64,000 nucleotides of DNA from contig OZ176052.1 of the NCBI GenBank assembly GCA_964247055.1, positions 1,302,001-1,366,000 of the forward strand, read 5' to 3'. How positions within the stretch are numbered: the stretch's first letter is position 1; each line of letters opens with the position of its first letter. The notes beneath the pieces are model-generated. The model searched no databases. It saw only the letters and a list, made by a program, of their open reading frames with translations, and was not told where the DNA came from. The DNA comes from Paragordius varius (lineage: Eukaryota; Nematomorpha). Shown piece after piece: positions 16,001 through 29,954 of this stretch. The translations under genes were made by a program, and so were the position numbers.

Positions 16001-17210
16001 AATAAATTATAAAAATACTTTTAATTAGGAATATCGAACATTACTCCAATCACCAACCAAACACCTAAAATATTAACTTACTTGTCCAAGAATCTAAAAA
16101 TTACATTATAAAAATACTTTTAATTAGGAATATCGAACATTAATCCAATCACCCACCAAACACCTAAAATATTAACTTACTTGTCCAAGAATCTAAAAAT
16201 TACATGATAAAAATACTTTTAATTAGGAATATCGAACATTAATCCAATCACCCACCAAACACCTAAAATATTAACTTACTTGTCCAAGAATCTAAAAATT
16301 GCATTATAAAAATACTTTTAATTAGGAATATCGAACATTAATCCAATCACCCGCCAAACACCTAAAATATTAACTTACTTGTCCAAGAATCTAAAAATTA
16401 CATGATAAAAATACTTCTAATTAGGAATATCGAACATTAATCCAATCACCCACCAAACACCTAAAATATTAACTTACTTGTCCAAGAATCTAAAAATTAC
16501 ATGATAAAAATACTTTTAATTAGGAATATCGATCATTAATCCAATCACCCACCAAACACCTAAAATATTAACTTACTTGTCCAAGAATCTAAAAATTGCA
16601 TTATAAAAATACTTTTAATTAGGAATATCGAACATTAATCCAATCACCCACCAAACACCTAAAATATTAACTTACTTGTCCAAGAATCTAAAAATTGCAT
16701 TATAAAAATACTTTTAATCAGGAATATCGAACATTAATCCAATCACCCACCAAACACCTAAAATATTAACTTACTTGTCCATGAATCTAAAAATTATGTT
16801 ATAAAATACTTTTAATTAGGAATATCGAACATTAATTCAATCACCCACCAAACACCTAAAATATTAACTTACTTGTCCAAGAATCTATAAATTATATTAT
16901 AAAAATACTTTTAATTAGGAATATCGAACATTAATCCAATAACCCACCAAACACCTAAAATATTAACTTACTTGTCCAAGAATCTAAAAATCACATTATA
17001 AAATACTTTTAATTAGGAATATCGAACATTTATCCAATCACCCACCAAACACCTAAAATATTAACTTACTAGTCCAAGAATCTAAAAATAAATTATAAAA
17101 ATACTTTTAATTAGGAATATCGAACATTACTCCAATCACCAACCAAACACCTAAAATATTAACTTACTTGTCCAAGAATCTAAAAATTACATTATAAAAA
17201 TACTTTTAAT
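10020..17210 (+). repeat. 7.2-kb tandem super-duplication, copy 1
   Basis: First copy of a ~7.19-kb block of about 72 monomers. Ordered private markers match copy 2: ACATTAATAAATAC at 10,101 and 17,289; AGGAATCTCGAACATT (~10,910; ~18,100); TATAACATAAAATAC groups; ATTATCTTAATTG (14,888; 22,088); TATCGATCATTAATCC (15,441; 22,641). The offset drifts between about 7,188 and 7,290 bp because single monomers were gained or lost. It ends where copy 2 begins, so this is a head-to-tail duplication. Confidence 0.88.
15020..17200 (+). repeat. ~1.09-kb higher-order repeat nested in the 7.2-kb unit
   Basis: The series GCATTATAAAAATAC, AATCACCCGCC or AATCAACCGCC, ACTTCTAATTAGG, TATCGATCATTAATCC, TTAATCAGGAATATCG, GTCCATGAATC, AATTCAATCACCC, CCAATAACCCACC, TACTAGTCC, CATTACTCC occurs twice here with a ~1,085-bp step (for example CCAATAACCCACC at 15,850 and 16,936). 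A related pair occurs in copy 2 (22.2-24.1 kb), where the first member is shortened. Confidence 0.82.
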
Positions 17211-20200
17211 TAGGAATATCGAACATTAATCCAATCACTCATCGAACACCTAAAATATTAACTTACTTCTCCAAGAATCTAAAAACTTACATTAATAAAT
17301 ACTTTTAATTAGGAATATCGAACATTGATCCAATCACCCACCAAACACCTAAAATATTAACTTACTTGTCCAAGAATCTATAAATTATATTATAAAAATA
17401 CTTTTAATTAGGAATATCGAACATTAATCCAATCACTCATCGAACACCTAAAATATTAACTTACTTCTCCAAGAATCTAAAAACTTACATTATTAAATAC
17501 TTTTAATTAGGAATATTGAACATTAATCCAATCCACCAAACACCTAAAATATTAACTTTCCTGTCCAAGAATCTAAAAAATTACATTATAAAATAATTTT
17601 TATTAGGAATATCGAACATTAATCCAATCACCCACCAAACACCTAACATATTAACTTACTTGTCCAAGAATCTATAAATTATTTTATAAAAATACTTTTA
17701 ATTAGGAATATCGAACATTAATCCAATCAACCACCAAACACCTAAAATATTAACTTACTTGTCCAAGAATCTATAAATTATAACATAAAATACTTTTAAT
17801 TAGGAATATCGAACATTAATCCAATCAACCACCAAACACCTAAAATATTAACTTACTTGTCCAAGAATCTATAAATTATTTTATAAAAATACTTTTAATT
17901 AGCAATATCGAACATTAATCCAATCACCCACCAAACACCTAAAATATTAACTTACTTGTCCAAGAATCTATAAATTATATTATAAAAATACTTTTAATTA
18001 GGAATATCGAACATTAATCCAATCACTCATCGAACACCTAAAATATTAACTTTCCTGTCCAAGAATCTAAAAAATTACATTATAAAATAATTTTTATTAG
18101 GAATCTCGAACATTAATCCAATCACCCACCAAACACCTAACATATTAACTTACTTGTCCAAGAATCTATAAATTATTTTATAAAAATACTTTTAATTAGC
18201 AATATCCAACATTAATCCAATTACCCACCAAACAACTAAAATATTGACTTACTTGTCCAAGAATCTAAAAACTTACATTATTAAATACTTTTAATTAGGA
18301 ATATCGAACATTAATCCAATCACCCACCAAACACCTAAAATATTAACTTACTTGTCCAAGAATCTATAAATTATATTATAAAAATACTTTTAATTAGGAA
18401 TATCGAACATTAATCCAATCACCCACCAAACACCTAAAATATTAACTTTCCTGTCCAAGAATCTAAAAAATTACATTATAAAATAATTTTTATTAGGAAT
18501 ATCGAACATTAATCCAATCACCCACCAAACACCTAACATATTAACTTACTTGTCCAAGAATCTATAAATTATTTTATAAAAATACTTTTAATTAGCAATA
18601 TCCAACATTAATCCAATTACCCACCAAACACCTAAAATATTGACTTACTTGTCCAAGAATCTAAAAATTACATTATAAAAATACTTTTAATTAGGAATAT
18701 CGAACATTAATCCAATCACCCACCAAACACCTAACATATTAACTTACTTGTCCAAGAATCTATAAATTATTTTATAAAAATACTTTTAATTAGGAATATC
18801 GAACATTAATCCAATTACCCACCAAACACCTAAAATATTAACTTACTTGTCCAAGAATCTAAAAATTACATTATAAAAATACTTTTAATAAGCAATATCG
18901 AACATTAATCCAATTACCCACCAAACACCTAAAATATTAACTTACTTGTCCAAGAATCTATAAATTATAACATAAAATACTTTTAATTAGGAATATCGAA
19001 CATTAATCCAATCACCCATTAAATACCTAAAATATTAACTTACTTGTCCAAGAATATAAAAATTACATTATAAAAATACTTTTAATTTGGAATATCGAAC
19101 ATTAATCCAATCACCCACCAAACACCTAAAATATTATCTTACTTGTCCAAGAATCTATAAATTATATTATAAAATACTTTTAATTAGGAATATCGAACAT
19201 TAATCCAATCACCCACCAAACACCTAAAATATTAACTTACTTGTCCAAGAATCTAAAAATTACATTATAAAAATACTTTTAATTAGGAATATCGAACATA
19301 AATCCAATCACCCACCAAACACCTAAAATATTAACTTACTTGTCCAAGAATCTAAAAATTACATGATAAAAATACTTTTAATTAGGAATATCGAATTAAT
19401 CCAATCACCCACCAAACACCTAAAATATTAACTTACTTGTCCAAGAATCTAAAAATTGCATTATAAAAATACTTTTAATCAGGAATATCGAACATTAATC
19501 CAATCACCCACCAAACACCTAAAATATTAACTTACTTGTCCATGAATCTAAAAATTATGTTATAAAATACTTTTAATTAGGAATATCGAACATTAATCCA
19601 ATCACCCACCAAACACCTAAAATATTAACTTACTTGTCAAAGAATCTATAAATTATATTATAAAAATACTTTTAATTAGGAATATCGAACATTAATCCAA
19701 TCACCCACCAAACACCTAAAATATTAACTTTACTGTCCAAGAATCTAAAAATAACATTATAAAAATACTTTAATTAGGAATAGCGAACATTAATCCAATC
19801 ACCCACCAAATACCTAAACTATTAACTTACTTGTCCAAGAATCTAAAAAATTACATTATAAAATAATTTTTATTAGGAATATCGAACATTATTCCAATCA
19901 CCCACCAAACACCTAAAATATTAACTTACTTGTCCAAGAATCTATAAATTATATTATAAAAATACTTTTAATTAGGAATATCGAACATTAATCCAATCAC
20001 CCACCAAACACCTAAAATATTAACTTTCCTGTCCAAGAATCTAAAAATTTACATTATAAAATAATTTTTATTAGGAATATCGAACATTAATCCAATCACC
20101 CACCAAACACCTAACATATTAACTTACTTGTCCAAGAATCTATAAATTATTTTATAAAAATACTTTTAATTAGCAATATCCAACATTAATCCAATTACCC

Positions 20201-23200
20201 ACCAAACACCTAAAATATTGACTTTCCTGTCCAAGAATCTAAAAATTATATTATAAAAATACTTTTAATTAGGAATATCGAACATTAATCCAATCACCCA
20301 CCAAACACCTAAAATATTAACTTTCCTGTCCAAGAATCTAAAAAATTACATTATAAAATAATTTTTATTAGGAATATCGAACATTAATCCAATCACCCAC
20401 CAAACACCTAACATATTAACTTACTTGTCCAAGAATCTATAAATTATTTTATAAAAATACTTTTAATTAGCAATATCGAACATTAATCCAATTACCCACC
20501 AAACACCTAAAATATTAACTTACTTGTCCAAGAATCTATAAATTGCATTATAAAAATACTTTTAATTAGGAATATCGAACATTAATCCAATCACCCACCA
20601 AACACCTAAAATATTAACTTACTTGTACAAGAATCTAAAAATTGCATTATAAAAATACTTTTAATCAGGAATATCGAACATTAATCCAATCACCCACCAA
20701 ACACCTAAAATATTAACTTACTTGTCCATGAATCTAAAAATTATGTTATAAAATACTTTTAATTAGGAATATCGAACATTAATCCAATCACCCACCAAAC
20801 ACCTAAAATATTAACTTACTTGTCAAAGAATCTATAAATTATATTATAAAAATACTTTTAATTAGGAATATCGAAAATTAATCCAATCACCCACCAAACA
20901 CCTAAAATATTAACTTTCCTGTCCAAGAATCTAAAAATAACATTGTAAAAATACTTTAATTAGGAATAGCGAACATTAATCCAATCACCCACCAAATACC
21001 TAAACTATTAACTTACTTGTCCAAGAATCTAAAAAATTACATTATAAAATAATTTTTATTAGGAATATCGAACATTATTCCAATCACCCACCAAACACCT
21101 AAAATATTAACTTACATGTCCAAGAATCTATAAATTTTATTATAAAAATACTTTTAATTATTGATATCGAACATTAATCCAATCACCCACCAAACACCTA
21201 AAATATTAACTTACTTGTCCAATATAAATTATATTATAAAAATACTTTTAATTAGGAATATCGAACATTAATCCAATCACCCACCAAACACCTAAAATAT
21301 TAACTTTCCTGTCCAAGAATCTAAAAATAACATTATAAAAATACTTTAATTAGGAATAGCGAACATTAATCCAATCACCCACCAAATACCTAAACTATTA
21401 ACTTACTTGTCCAAGAATCTATAAATTATATTATAAAAATACTTTTAATTAGGAATATCGAACATTAATCCAATCACTCATCGAACACCTAAAATATTAA
21501 CTTACTTCTCCAAGAATCTAAAAACTTACATTATTAAATACTTTTAATCAGGAATATCGAACATTAATCCAATCACCCACCAAACACCTAAAATATTAAC
21601 TTACTTGTCCAAGAATCTATAAATTATAACATAAAATACTTTTAATTAGGAATATCGAACATTAATCCAATCAACCACCAAACACCTAAAATATTAACTT
21701 ACTTGTCCAAGAATCTATAAATTATTTTATAAAAATACTTTTAATTAGCAATATCGAACATTAATCCAATTACCCACCAAACACCTAAAATATTAACTTA
21801 CTTGTCCAAGAATCTAAAAATTACAATATAAAAATACTTTTAATTAGCAATATCGAACATTAATCCAATTACCCACCAAACACCTAAAATATTAACTTAC
21901 TTGTCCAAGAATCTATAAATTATAACATAAAATACTTTTAATTAGGAATATCGAACATTAATCCAATCACCCATTAAATACCTAAAATATTAACTTACTT
22001 GTCCAAGAATATAAAAATTACATTATAAAAATACTTTTAATTTGGAATATCGAACATTAATCCAATCACCCACCAAACACCTAAAATATTATCTTAATTG
22101 TCCAAGAATCTATAAATTATATTATAAAATACTTTTAATTAGGAATATCGAACATTAATCCAATCACCCACCAAACACCTAAAATATTAACTTACTTGTC
22201 CAAGAATCTAAAAATAACATTATAAAAATACTTTTAATTAGGAATATCGAACATTAATCCAATCACCCACCAAACACCTAAAATATTAACTAACTTGTCC
22301 AAGAATCTAAAAATTACATGATAAAAATACTTTTAATTAGGAATATCGAACATTAATCCAATCACCCACCAAACACCTAAAATATTAACTTACTTGTCCA
22401 AGAATCTAAAAATTGCATTATAAAAATACTTTTAATTAGGAATATCGAACATTAATCCAATCAACCGCCAAACACCTAAAATATTAACTTACTTGTCCAA
22501 GAATCTAAAAATTACATGATAAAAATACTTCTAATTAGGAATATCGAACATTAATCCAATCACCCACCAAACACCTAAAATATTAACTTACTTGTCCAAG
22601 AATCTAAAAATTACATGATAAAAATACTTTTAATTAGGAATATCGATCATTAATCCAATCACCCACCAAACACTTAAAATATTAACTTACTTGTCCAAGA
22701 ATCTAAAAATTGCATTATAAAAATACTTTTAATTAGGAATATCGAACATTAATCCAATCACCCACCAAACACCTAAAATATTAACTTACTTGTCCAAGAA
22801 TCTAAAAATTGCATTATAAAAATACTTTTAATCAGGAATATCGAACATTAATCCAATCACCCACCAAACACCTAAAATATTAACTTACTTGTCCATGAAT
22901 CTAAAAATTATGTTATAAAATACTTTTAATTAGGAATATCGAACATTAATTCAATCACCCACCAAACACCTAAAATATTAACTTACTTGTCCAAGAATCT
23001 ATAAATTATATTATAAAAATACTTTTAATTAGGAATATCGAACATTAATCCAATAAACCACCAAACACCTAAAATATTAACTTACTTGTCCAAGAATCTA
23101 AAAATCACATTATAAAATACTTTTAATTAGGAATATCGAACATTAATCCAATCACCCACCAAACACCTAAAATATTAACTTACTTGTCCAAGAATCTAAA

Positions 23201-24110
23201 AATTGCATTATAAAAATACTTTTAATTAGGAATATCGAACATTAATCCAATCACCCGCCAAACACCTAAAATATTAACTTACTTGTCCAAGAATCTAAAA
23301 ATTACATGATAAAAATACTTCTAATTAGGAATATTGAACATTAATCCAATCACCCACCAAACACCTAAAATATTAACTTACTTGTCCAAGAATCTAAAAA
23401 TTACATGATAAAAATACTTTTAATTAGGAATATCGATCATTAATCCAATCACCCACCAAACACCTAAAATATTAACTTACTTGTCCAAGAATCTAAAAAT
23501 TGCATTATAAAAATACTTTTAATTAGGAATATCGAACATTAATCCAATCACCCACCAAACACCTAAAATATTAACTTACTTGTCCAAGAATCTAAAAATT
23601 GCATTATAAAAATACTTTTAATCAGGAATATCGAACATTAATCCAATCACCCACCAAACACCTAAAATATTAACTTACTTGTCCATGAATCTAAAAATTA
23701 TGTTATAAAATACTTTTAATTAGGAATATCGAACATTAATTCAATCACCCACCAAACACCTAAAATATTAACTTACTTGTCCAAGAATCTATAAATTATA
23801 TTATAAAAATACTTTTAATTAGGAATATCGAACATTAATCCAATAACCCACCAAACACCTAAAATATTAACTTACTTGTCCAAGAATCTAAAAATCACAT
23901 TATAAAATACTTTTAATTAGGAATATCGAACATTTATCCAATCACCCACCAAACACCTAAAATATTAACTTACTAGTCCAAGAATCTAAAAATAAATTAT
24001 AAAAATACTTTTAATTAGGAATATCGAACATTACTCCAATCACCAACCAAACACCTAAAATATTAACTTACTTGTCCAAGAATCTAAAAATTACATTATA
24101 AAAATACTTT
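17210..24110 (+). repeat. 7.2-kb tandem super-duplication, copy 2
   Basis: Second copy of the block, about 6.9 kb. It has one or two extra monomers near 19.9-20.1 kb relative to copy 1. It lacks about three monomers corresponding to 15,920-16,240; the junction is near 23,140, where the CATTTATCC variant expected from copy 1 is absent. After ~24,110 the order of variants no longer follows copy 1. Confidence 0.85.
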
Positions 24111-26559
24111 TAATTATTGATATCGAACATTAATCCAATCACCCACCAAACACCTAAAATATTAACTTACTTGTCCAATATAAATTATATTATAAAAATA
24201 CTTTTAATTAGGAATATCGAACATTAATCCAATCACCCACCAAACACCTAAAATATTAACTTACTTGTCCAAGAATCTATAAATTATATTATAAAAATAC
24301 TTTTAATTAGGAATATCGAACATTAATCCAATCACCCACCAAACACCTAAAATATTAACTTTACTGTCCAAGAATCTAAAAATAACATTATAAAAATACT
24401 TTAATTAGGAATAGCGAACATTAATCCAATCACCCACCAAATACCTAAACTATTAACTTACTTGTCCAAGAATCTATAAATTATATTATAAAAATACTTT
24501 TAATTAGGAATATCGAACATTAATCCAATCACCCACCAAACACCTAAAATATTAACTTTACTGTCCAAGAATCTAAAAATAACATTATAAAAATACTTTA
24601 ATTAGGAATAGCGAACATTAATCCAATCACCCACCAAATACCTAAACTATTAACTTACTTGTCCAAGAATCTAAAAAATTACATTATAAAATAATTTTTA
24701 TTAGGAATATCGAACATTATTCCAATCACCCAACAAACACCTAAAATATTAACTTACATGTCCAAGAATCTATAAATTATATTATAAAAATACTTTTAAT
24801 TATTGATATCGAACATTAATCCAATCACCCACCAAACACCTAAAATATTAACTTACTTGTCCAATATATATTATAAAAATACTTTTAATTAGGAATATCG
24901 AACATTAATCCAATCACCCACCAAACACCTAAAATATTAACTTTCCTGTCCAAGAATATAAAAATAACATTATAAAAATACTTTAATTAGGAATAGCGAA
25001 CATTAATCCAATCACTCATCGAACACCTAAAATATTAACTTACTTCTCCAAGAATCTAAAAACTTACATTATTAAATACTTTTAATTAGGAATATCGAAC
25101 ATTAATCCAATCACCCACCAAACACCTAAAATATTAACTTTCCTGTCCAAGAATCTAAAAATAACATTATAAAAATACTTTAATTACGAATAGCGAACAT
25201 TATTCCAATCACCCACCAAATACCTAAACTATTAACTTACTTGTCCAAGAATCTATAAATTATATTATAAAAATACTTTTAATTAGGAATATCGAACATT
25301 AATCCAATCACCCACCAAACACCTAACATATCTTACTTGTCCAAGAATCTATAAATTATTTTATAAAAATACTTTTAATTAGCAATATCGAACATTAATC
25401 CAATTACCCACCAAACACCTAAAATATTGACTTACTTGTCCAAGAATCTAAAAATTACATTATAAAAATATTTTTAATTAGGAATATCGAACATTAATCC
25501 AATCAACCACCAAACACCTAAAATATTAACTTACTTGTCCAAGAATCTATAAATTATAACATAAAATACTTTTAACTAGGAATATCGAACATTAATCCAA
25601 TCAACCACCAAACACCTAAAATATTAACTTACTTGTCCAAGAATCTATAAATTATTTTATAAAAATACTTTTAATTAGCAATATCGAACATTAATCCAAT
25701 TACCCACCAAACACCTAAAATATTAACTTACTTCTCCAAGAATCTATAAATTATAACATAAAATACTTTTAATTAGGAATATCGAACATTAATCCAATCA
25801 CCCATTAAATACCTAAAATATTAACTTACTTGTCCAAGAATATAAAAATTACATTATAAAAATACTTTTAATTAGCAATATCGAACATTAATCCAATTAC
25901 CCACCAAACACCTAAAATATTAACTTACTTGTCCAAGAATCTATAAATTATAACATAAAATACTTTTAATTAGGAATATCGAACATTAATCCAATCACCC
26001 ATTAAATACCTAAAATATTAACTTACTTGTCCAAGAATATAAAAATTACATTATAAAAATACTTTTAATTTGGAATATCGAACATTAATCCAATCACCCA
26101 CCAAACACCTAAAATATTATCTTACTTGTCCAAGAATCTATAAATTATATTATAAAATACTTTTAATTAGGAATATCGAACATTAATCCAATCACTCCCA
26201 AACACCTAAAATATTAACTTACTTGTCCAAGAATCTAAAAATTACATGATAAAAATACTTTTAATTTGGAATATCGAACATTAATCCAATCACCCACCAA
26301 ACACCTAAAATATTAACTTACTTGTCCAAGAATCTAAAAATTACATTATAAAAATACTTTTAATTAGAAATATCGAACATTAATCCAATCACCCACCAAA
26401 CACCTAAAATATTAACTTTCTTGTCCAAGAATCTAAAAATTATATTATAAAATACTTTTAATTAGGAATATCGAACAATATTCCAATCAACCACCAAACA
26501 CCTAAAAGATTAACTTACCTGTCCGTGGATCTAAAAATATTACTTATAATAATAATTTA

Positions 26560-26765
26560 GTATTATGAGCCATCCAAAATAATTACTCGGTTAACCCTCA
26601 TCATTTTCAAACCGAAAATTAAAAAAAAATAGATATTTTAATTTTTATTATATTCAATTTGTTGTTCCTTACATTTTAAATTCTAGCCCTTTTTTAATAT
26701 TATCAATCATGTTAATTCATTTAAAATTATAAAGTTTCTTTATAAAATACTTTATAAATATTTAT
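26560..26765. other. Junction between array 1 and single-copy flank
   Basis: AT-rich transition sequence with no monomer similarity and no open frame of note. I see nothing else in it. Confidence 0.6.
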
Positions 26766-27172
26766 TCTTATATTTATATTAGTTTATGGTAAGAATTTGT
26801 TATTTAAACCCTTTATATTGGAAAGGACACGGAACCACTCCTCTAAGAACATAATAAAAACTGATTAAAATTATTTTCCATATAAAATGTATCTCTAATA
26901 TTAAGCACATTTTTTTCAAATACATCTAGTTTTATTTCAATTATTGAAATTCGTCCAATTATTGTTACCACTAGACCATTGTATTTAATATATAAAAAGG
27001 TAATATATGCATTAATATGTATCCGAAAAATATATATATCCATCTTTAAAATAAGCCTAATTTTTAATATTTAAATTCTAAAACAACGCTAGCACACTTT
27101 GCAGCCTGGTAAATATAATTAAACACTAGAATTCTAAAATGGTTGTTATTCTTTATTATGTTACATATTTAC

Positions 27173-27216
27173 CTTATATATATGGGCAGTCCATCCTTCT
27201 TCAATGGAGATTCACG
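27173..27216 (-). pseudogene. Exon-like block in flank A (RESPLKKDG...)
   Basis: Minus-strand frame reads RESPLKKDGLPIYI and ends at AG followed by a consensus-like donor GTAAAT. The paralogue at 51,650-51,607 reads RESPLKKDGMPIYL with the same donor, and the differences are synonymous or conservative. No AG acceptor lies just upstream, and the two copies differ by an indel there, so an intact exon cannot be claimed. It may be a remnant of the same decayed gene suggested at 33.9-34.8 kb. Conservation of surrounding non-coding sequence weakens the coding argument. Confidence 0.25.
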
Positions 27217-28169
27217 AATTAATAATATTCACAAACAAATTTAAGTAAGTTATTGAGATTTATAAAACATACAAATGATTGTTAATAGTTATCTTATTCT
27301 AAATACAAATTAAAGTGATTGTTATAAATGTATTAATAAATAAATACTTATATATAGTAGAATATCCTAAATTAAAACTTAATCTTTTAGAGATATTAGT
27401 ATTTAGGGACTTGTAATTTAGACCGCCTTTGCAAATTAAATAAGTTAAGAAATTTAATTTACAGCTTATATACAAATAGATTTATAATTTTTGAATTATT
27501 ACCTATCAGGTCCTTAAACAAGCCACCGATTCATTAAAATCATTAATGATTGATTCATATATAATAGTTTTCGATCATTAGAAGTTTTAAATTAGTTTTC
27601 TCTGCGTTAAAATCCTATAGCCAAAATTTATTGAAAAAAATGGGAAGCGAAATATATACTGGATATCTTTGAATATATTATGAAGTTTAAGCCAATATTA
27701 GATAGTTTTATGGTTATTTTAGATAAAAATAATTACATGCTAGAGCGTAATTTTAGATTGAATGTAGATTGAAATTAATAAGATTTGACATGATTGTTGA
27801 TCTTTTATAGTTAAAAATTAATAAACCATTTAAAGACGCATAATATTAATAATTACAAATTAAATTTTAATAAGAGGACCTTAAGATTTTTACCGTTCAA
27901 AGATATAATTTCAAAAAAAATTTGGTATGTATAAATGATATTTAGTCTGGCTCGCCAAATACATCCAGTTTGAACCAATATCAAGAGCCATTTCTTACAT
28001 CTTATTAACTTATCAAAAAATTTAAGAGCCAAAAAATTTAAAATTAACCCATTTGTATTATATGTTCTTCGATTTTTTCTCATTTATCTCTAAGTGTCAT
28101 GTTAAATAGCTTATATAGGAGAAATCAAATCGGTTTTTCAACTGGTTCTGATGCAAATAAGCTAATTCC

Positions 28170-28242
28170 CAGATAGCGATCCAATCTAGGTTTTCGTGTG
28201 CGTGACGAAATTGGAATGTTTAGTTATCAAATTCTAGAATTG
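28170..28242 (-). pseudogene. Exon-like block in flank A (paralogue of 52,644-52,723)
   Basis: The minus-strand frame reads LEFDN, then an in-frame TAA, then TFQFRHAHENL. It matches the open paralogous block IEFDKEAFQFRLTHENL at 52.7 kb. Because of the stop this copy would be a broken exon. See the 52,644-52,723 entry for the family suggestion. Confidence 0.25.
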
Positions 28243-28411
28243 CATTTAATTATTTTGGAACTGATTGTTCTAAATATGGCGTTTATAAAATTCTTATTAT
28301 AATTTATACCAGTGCTAATAAATTATTAATTTTAACAGAATTTTAGCAAATTTGATGTTGTATTTCTTTATTGTAAACAAAATTAAAATAATTGTTAGTT
28401 TACTCTTATGA

Positions 28412-28550
28412 TAGGGGCGTCCTACACAAAGGGCTTCGAGGGCCACATTTTTTATTAGATTTTAAACATAATATGGTTCTACTAATATTGACATCTAGCT
28501 CATTGCCAAATCATATCATTTATTAAAAAATAATTGTTTAAAATTAATTT
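28412..28550 (+). mobile_element. hAT-like MITE fragment (left end)
   Basis: Begins AGGGGCGTCCTACACAAAGG, with GGCTTCGAGGGCCACATTTT next. This is the terminal signature of non-autonomous hAT elements (GGGGTGTCCAA...GGCTTGCGGGCCACA). It continues with ATTAGATTTTAAACAT and ATTGCCAA, shared with the reverse-oriented copy at 61.2-61.5 kb. The right end is not recognisable. It starts exactly where homology between the two duplicated flanks stops. Confidence 0.65.
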
Positions 28551-29699
28551 TACTTAAGTAAAATTTTGTGTATAAACGAATTCGTTCTTTATATGAAATT
28601 TCTTATATCATCTCCTATATCGGATATGAAATTTGGTTAGAGTTTTTTAATTGTTAAACTATAAAATCCTCATCTTAAACTTTCTCGCCTTTTTTTATAC
28701 ATTTTTATAAAACGTATCTTAACATAAATCTATATTATGGGAAAATATAAACTATAAGAAGCTTTCAGGAAACAATTTACCAAAACATAAAATATTTTGA
28801 TTTAATATCATTTTCATAATCGTTTTATGAAGCTCTCCCAATTTTAAACTCTAGAAGTCACAAAATTGTGAAATAATATTATCTTTTATATAATTTTAAA
28901 AATTTGGTTTATTAAGAAAATTGAACTCTGGGATATAATGACCCAAAAGATAAACTAGGGCAACAAATGTGGTGTTAATACGGGCTAAATGTATAAAGTT
29001 TTTTTCAATTTGATCTTTGGCTAGACACTTGCACATACCTCCTATTTTAACACTTCGGTTCAAATTATGAAATCCAAATACCCCAGAATACATTTGAGTT
29101 GTGATTTTTAAAAAACTGCTGGAGGAAACCATCCCAAATTAAATTTATGCTTCTATCCTAATAAAAATTATATAAATATGCCTAAATATCTAAATAAAAT
29201 TTTGTTTTGAAAAAAAGAGTTCTATGTCAAACTACCTCGACTCCATTTTTATTTTAAAATTTTTGCAAAATGTATTTTTGATTTAATTTTAAGGGTAAAA
29301 TTAAAGCTAACTTTTTGTTTAAATTATATATTGATAGAAAGAGAATAAGCGGTTTATTTTGTATAATTTTGTAATTTTACCATTCACATGTCAAGTTGAC
29401 TAAATTTTTACCTTTCGGTTTTAGCTTAAAATAAGTAATATTAAGTATTTTTAAATAAAATTTTTTATATATTTCGTTTTATTAATGTTATATAAGTGCA
29501 AAATTTTGCCATGTTTTAATTCTTCCCATATTTTTTAAAGAATTTTAAAAAGGCCTGGAGCATTAATTTGAATCGAAGGGCTAAAACGAATGTGTTGTAT
29601 CCAAATGTTAAAAAAGTTTATGAAACGTTTATAAAATTGTAAAAATAAATTTAAAATACTAATTTTCTATTATCTCATATGATTCGCAAATATTTTTAG
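28550..29699. other. AT-rich intergenic sequence, nothing recognised
   Basis: No supported gene, RNA or repeat. A 78-codon open frame on the minus strand (28,896-29,132) has no recognisable motif, no splice context and no paralogue in the window; I treat it as chance. Confidence 0.5.
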
Positions 29700-29811
29700 G
29701 CATCCATGCTTTCAGGTCGTTTGCTTGCAGAGGAAAAAGAAGTATAACTTTGCACTCAATTCCAGATACTCCTGCGTATAAATTTTATGATGAGGATAAT
29801 TCTAAGAAATG
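29700..29811 (+). other. Exon-like open segment, unidentified
   Basis: After an acceptor-like TATTTTTAG the plus strand is open for 36 codons with unusually balanced composition: IHAFRSFACRGKRSITLHS, then PDTPAYKFYDEDNSKK and a TGA. It is richer in G+C than its surroundings. I cannot name a family. It could be a terminal exon, a decayed exon or chance, and a second frame is also open over the first 70 bases. Confidence 0.2.
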
Positions 29812-29954
29812 AACAAAAATATAAGTTTTATGATTATACCGCAAAAGATGACTATAAAGTATTATAAATTAGTTATTTCCAGGTTTTTTGAACATTTTAA
29901 ATTATAATACTCGCACACTCATGGATTTTAGCAAAAATGACAGAGAACCCGGAT

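Larger units (their letters stand above)
1..26560 (+). repeat. Satellite array 1, ~99-bp monomer
   Basis: Uninterrupted head-to-tail array of about 265 copies of a ~99-bp monomer, all in one orientation. Each monomer reads roughly: AATATCGAACATTAATCC, then a C-rich CAATCACCCACCAAACACC block, CTAAAATATTAACTTACTTG, TCCAAGAATCTAAAAATT, and ATTATAAAAATACTTTTAAT before the next GGAATATCG. Monomers differ by a few substitutions and 1-10-bp indels. Recognisable variant types recur: ACCTGACCGAGAATCTATT, CACTCATCGAACACC, ATTATTGATATCG, AATTGCATTATAAAAATAC. The array is truncated by the left window edge. It decays over its last monomer (CTGTCCGTGGATC, ~26,520) before single-copy sequence. No gene is embedded, and no strand has a long open frame. 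This is typical centromeric or pericentromeric satellite, but the centromeric role is inference only. Confidence 0.97.
26765..28411. repeat. Segmental duplication, copy A (flank of array 1)
   Basis: This 1.65-kb segment aligns in direct orientation with 51,150-52,990. Shared anchors include TTCAATGGAGATTCACGAAT (27,200; 51,634), GATTGTTATAAATGTATTAA (27,317; 51,752), AGGGACTTGTAATT with CTTTGCAAATTAAATAA (27,406; 51,827), and AGGTTTTCGTG (28,188; 52,669). The last leads into TATCAAATTCTA and CTAAATATTATTAAT-like blocks. Similarity is roughly 75-85% over the anchors with many indels, so the duplication is old. Short open frames on the minus strand inside it (for example 26,843-27,043 and 27,853-28,083) are not conserved in copy B. 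Three minus-strand blocks (28,242-28,170, ~27,540-27,500, 27,216-27,173) are exon-like and are listed separately. Confidence 0.85.

Noticed and set aside
1-26560. CRISPR array
   Set aside because: Monomers are contiguous with no unique spacers, the unit is ~99 bp and there are no cas genes. It is a eukaryotic satellite.
26843-27043. 66-codon minus-strand frame in flank A (EIKLDVFEKNVLNIRD)
   Set aside because: The aligned region of flank B has several stops in the same frame and the peptide matches nothing I recognise.
27853-28083. 76-codon minus-strand frame in flank A
   Set aside because: The corresponding part of flank B does not preserve it, so there is no sign of selection on the frame.
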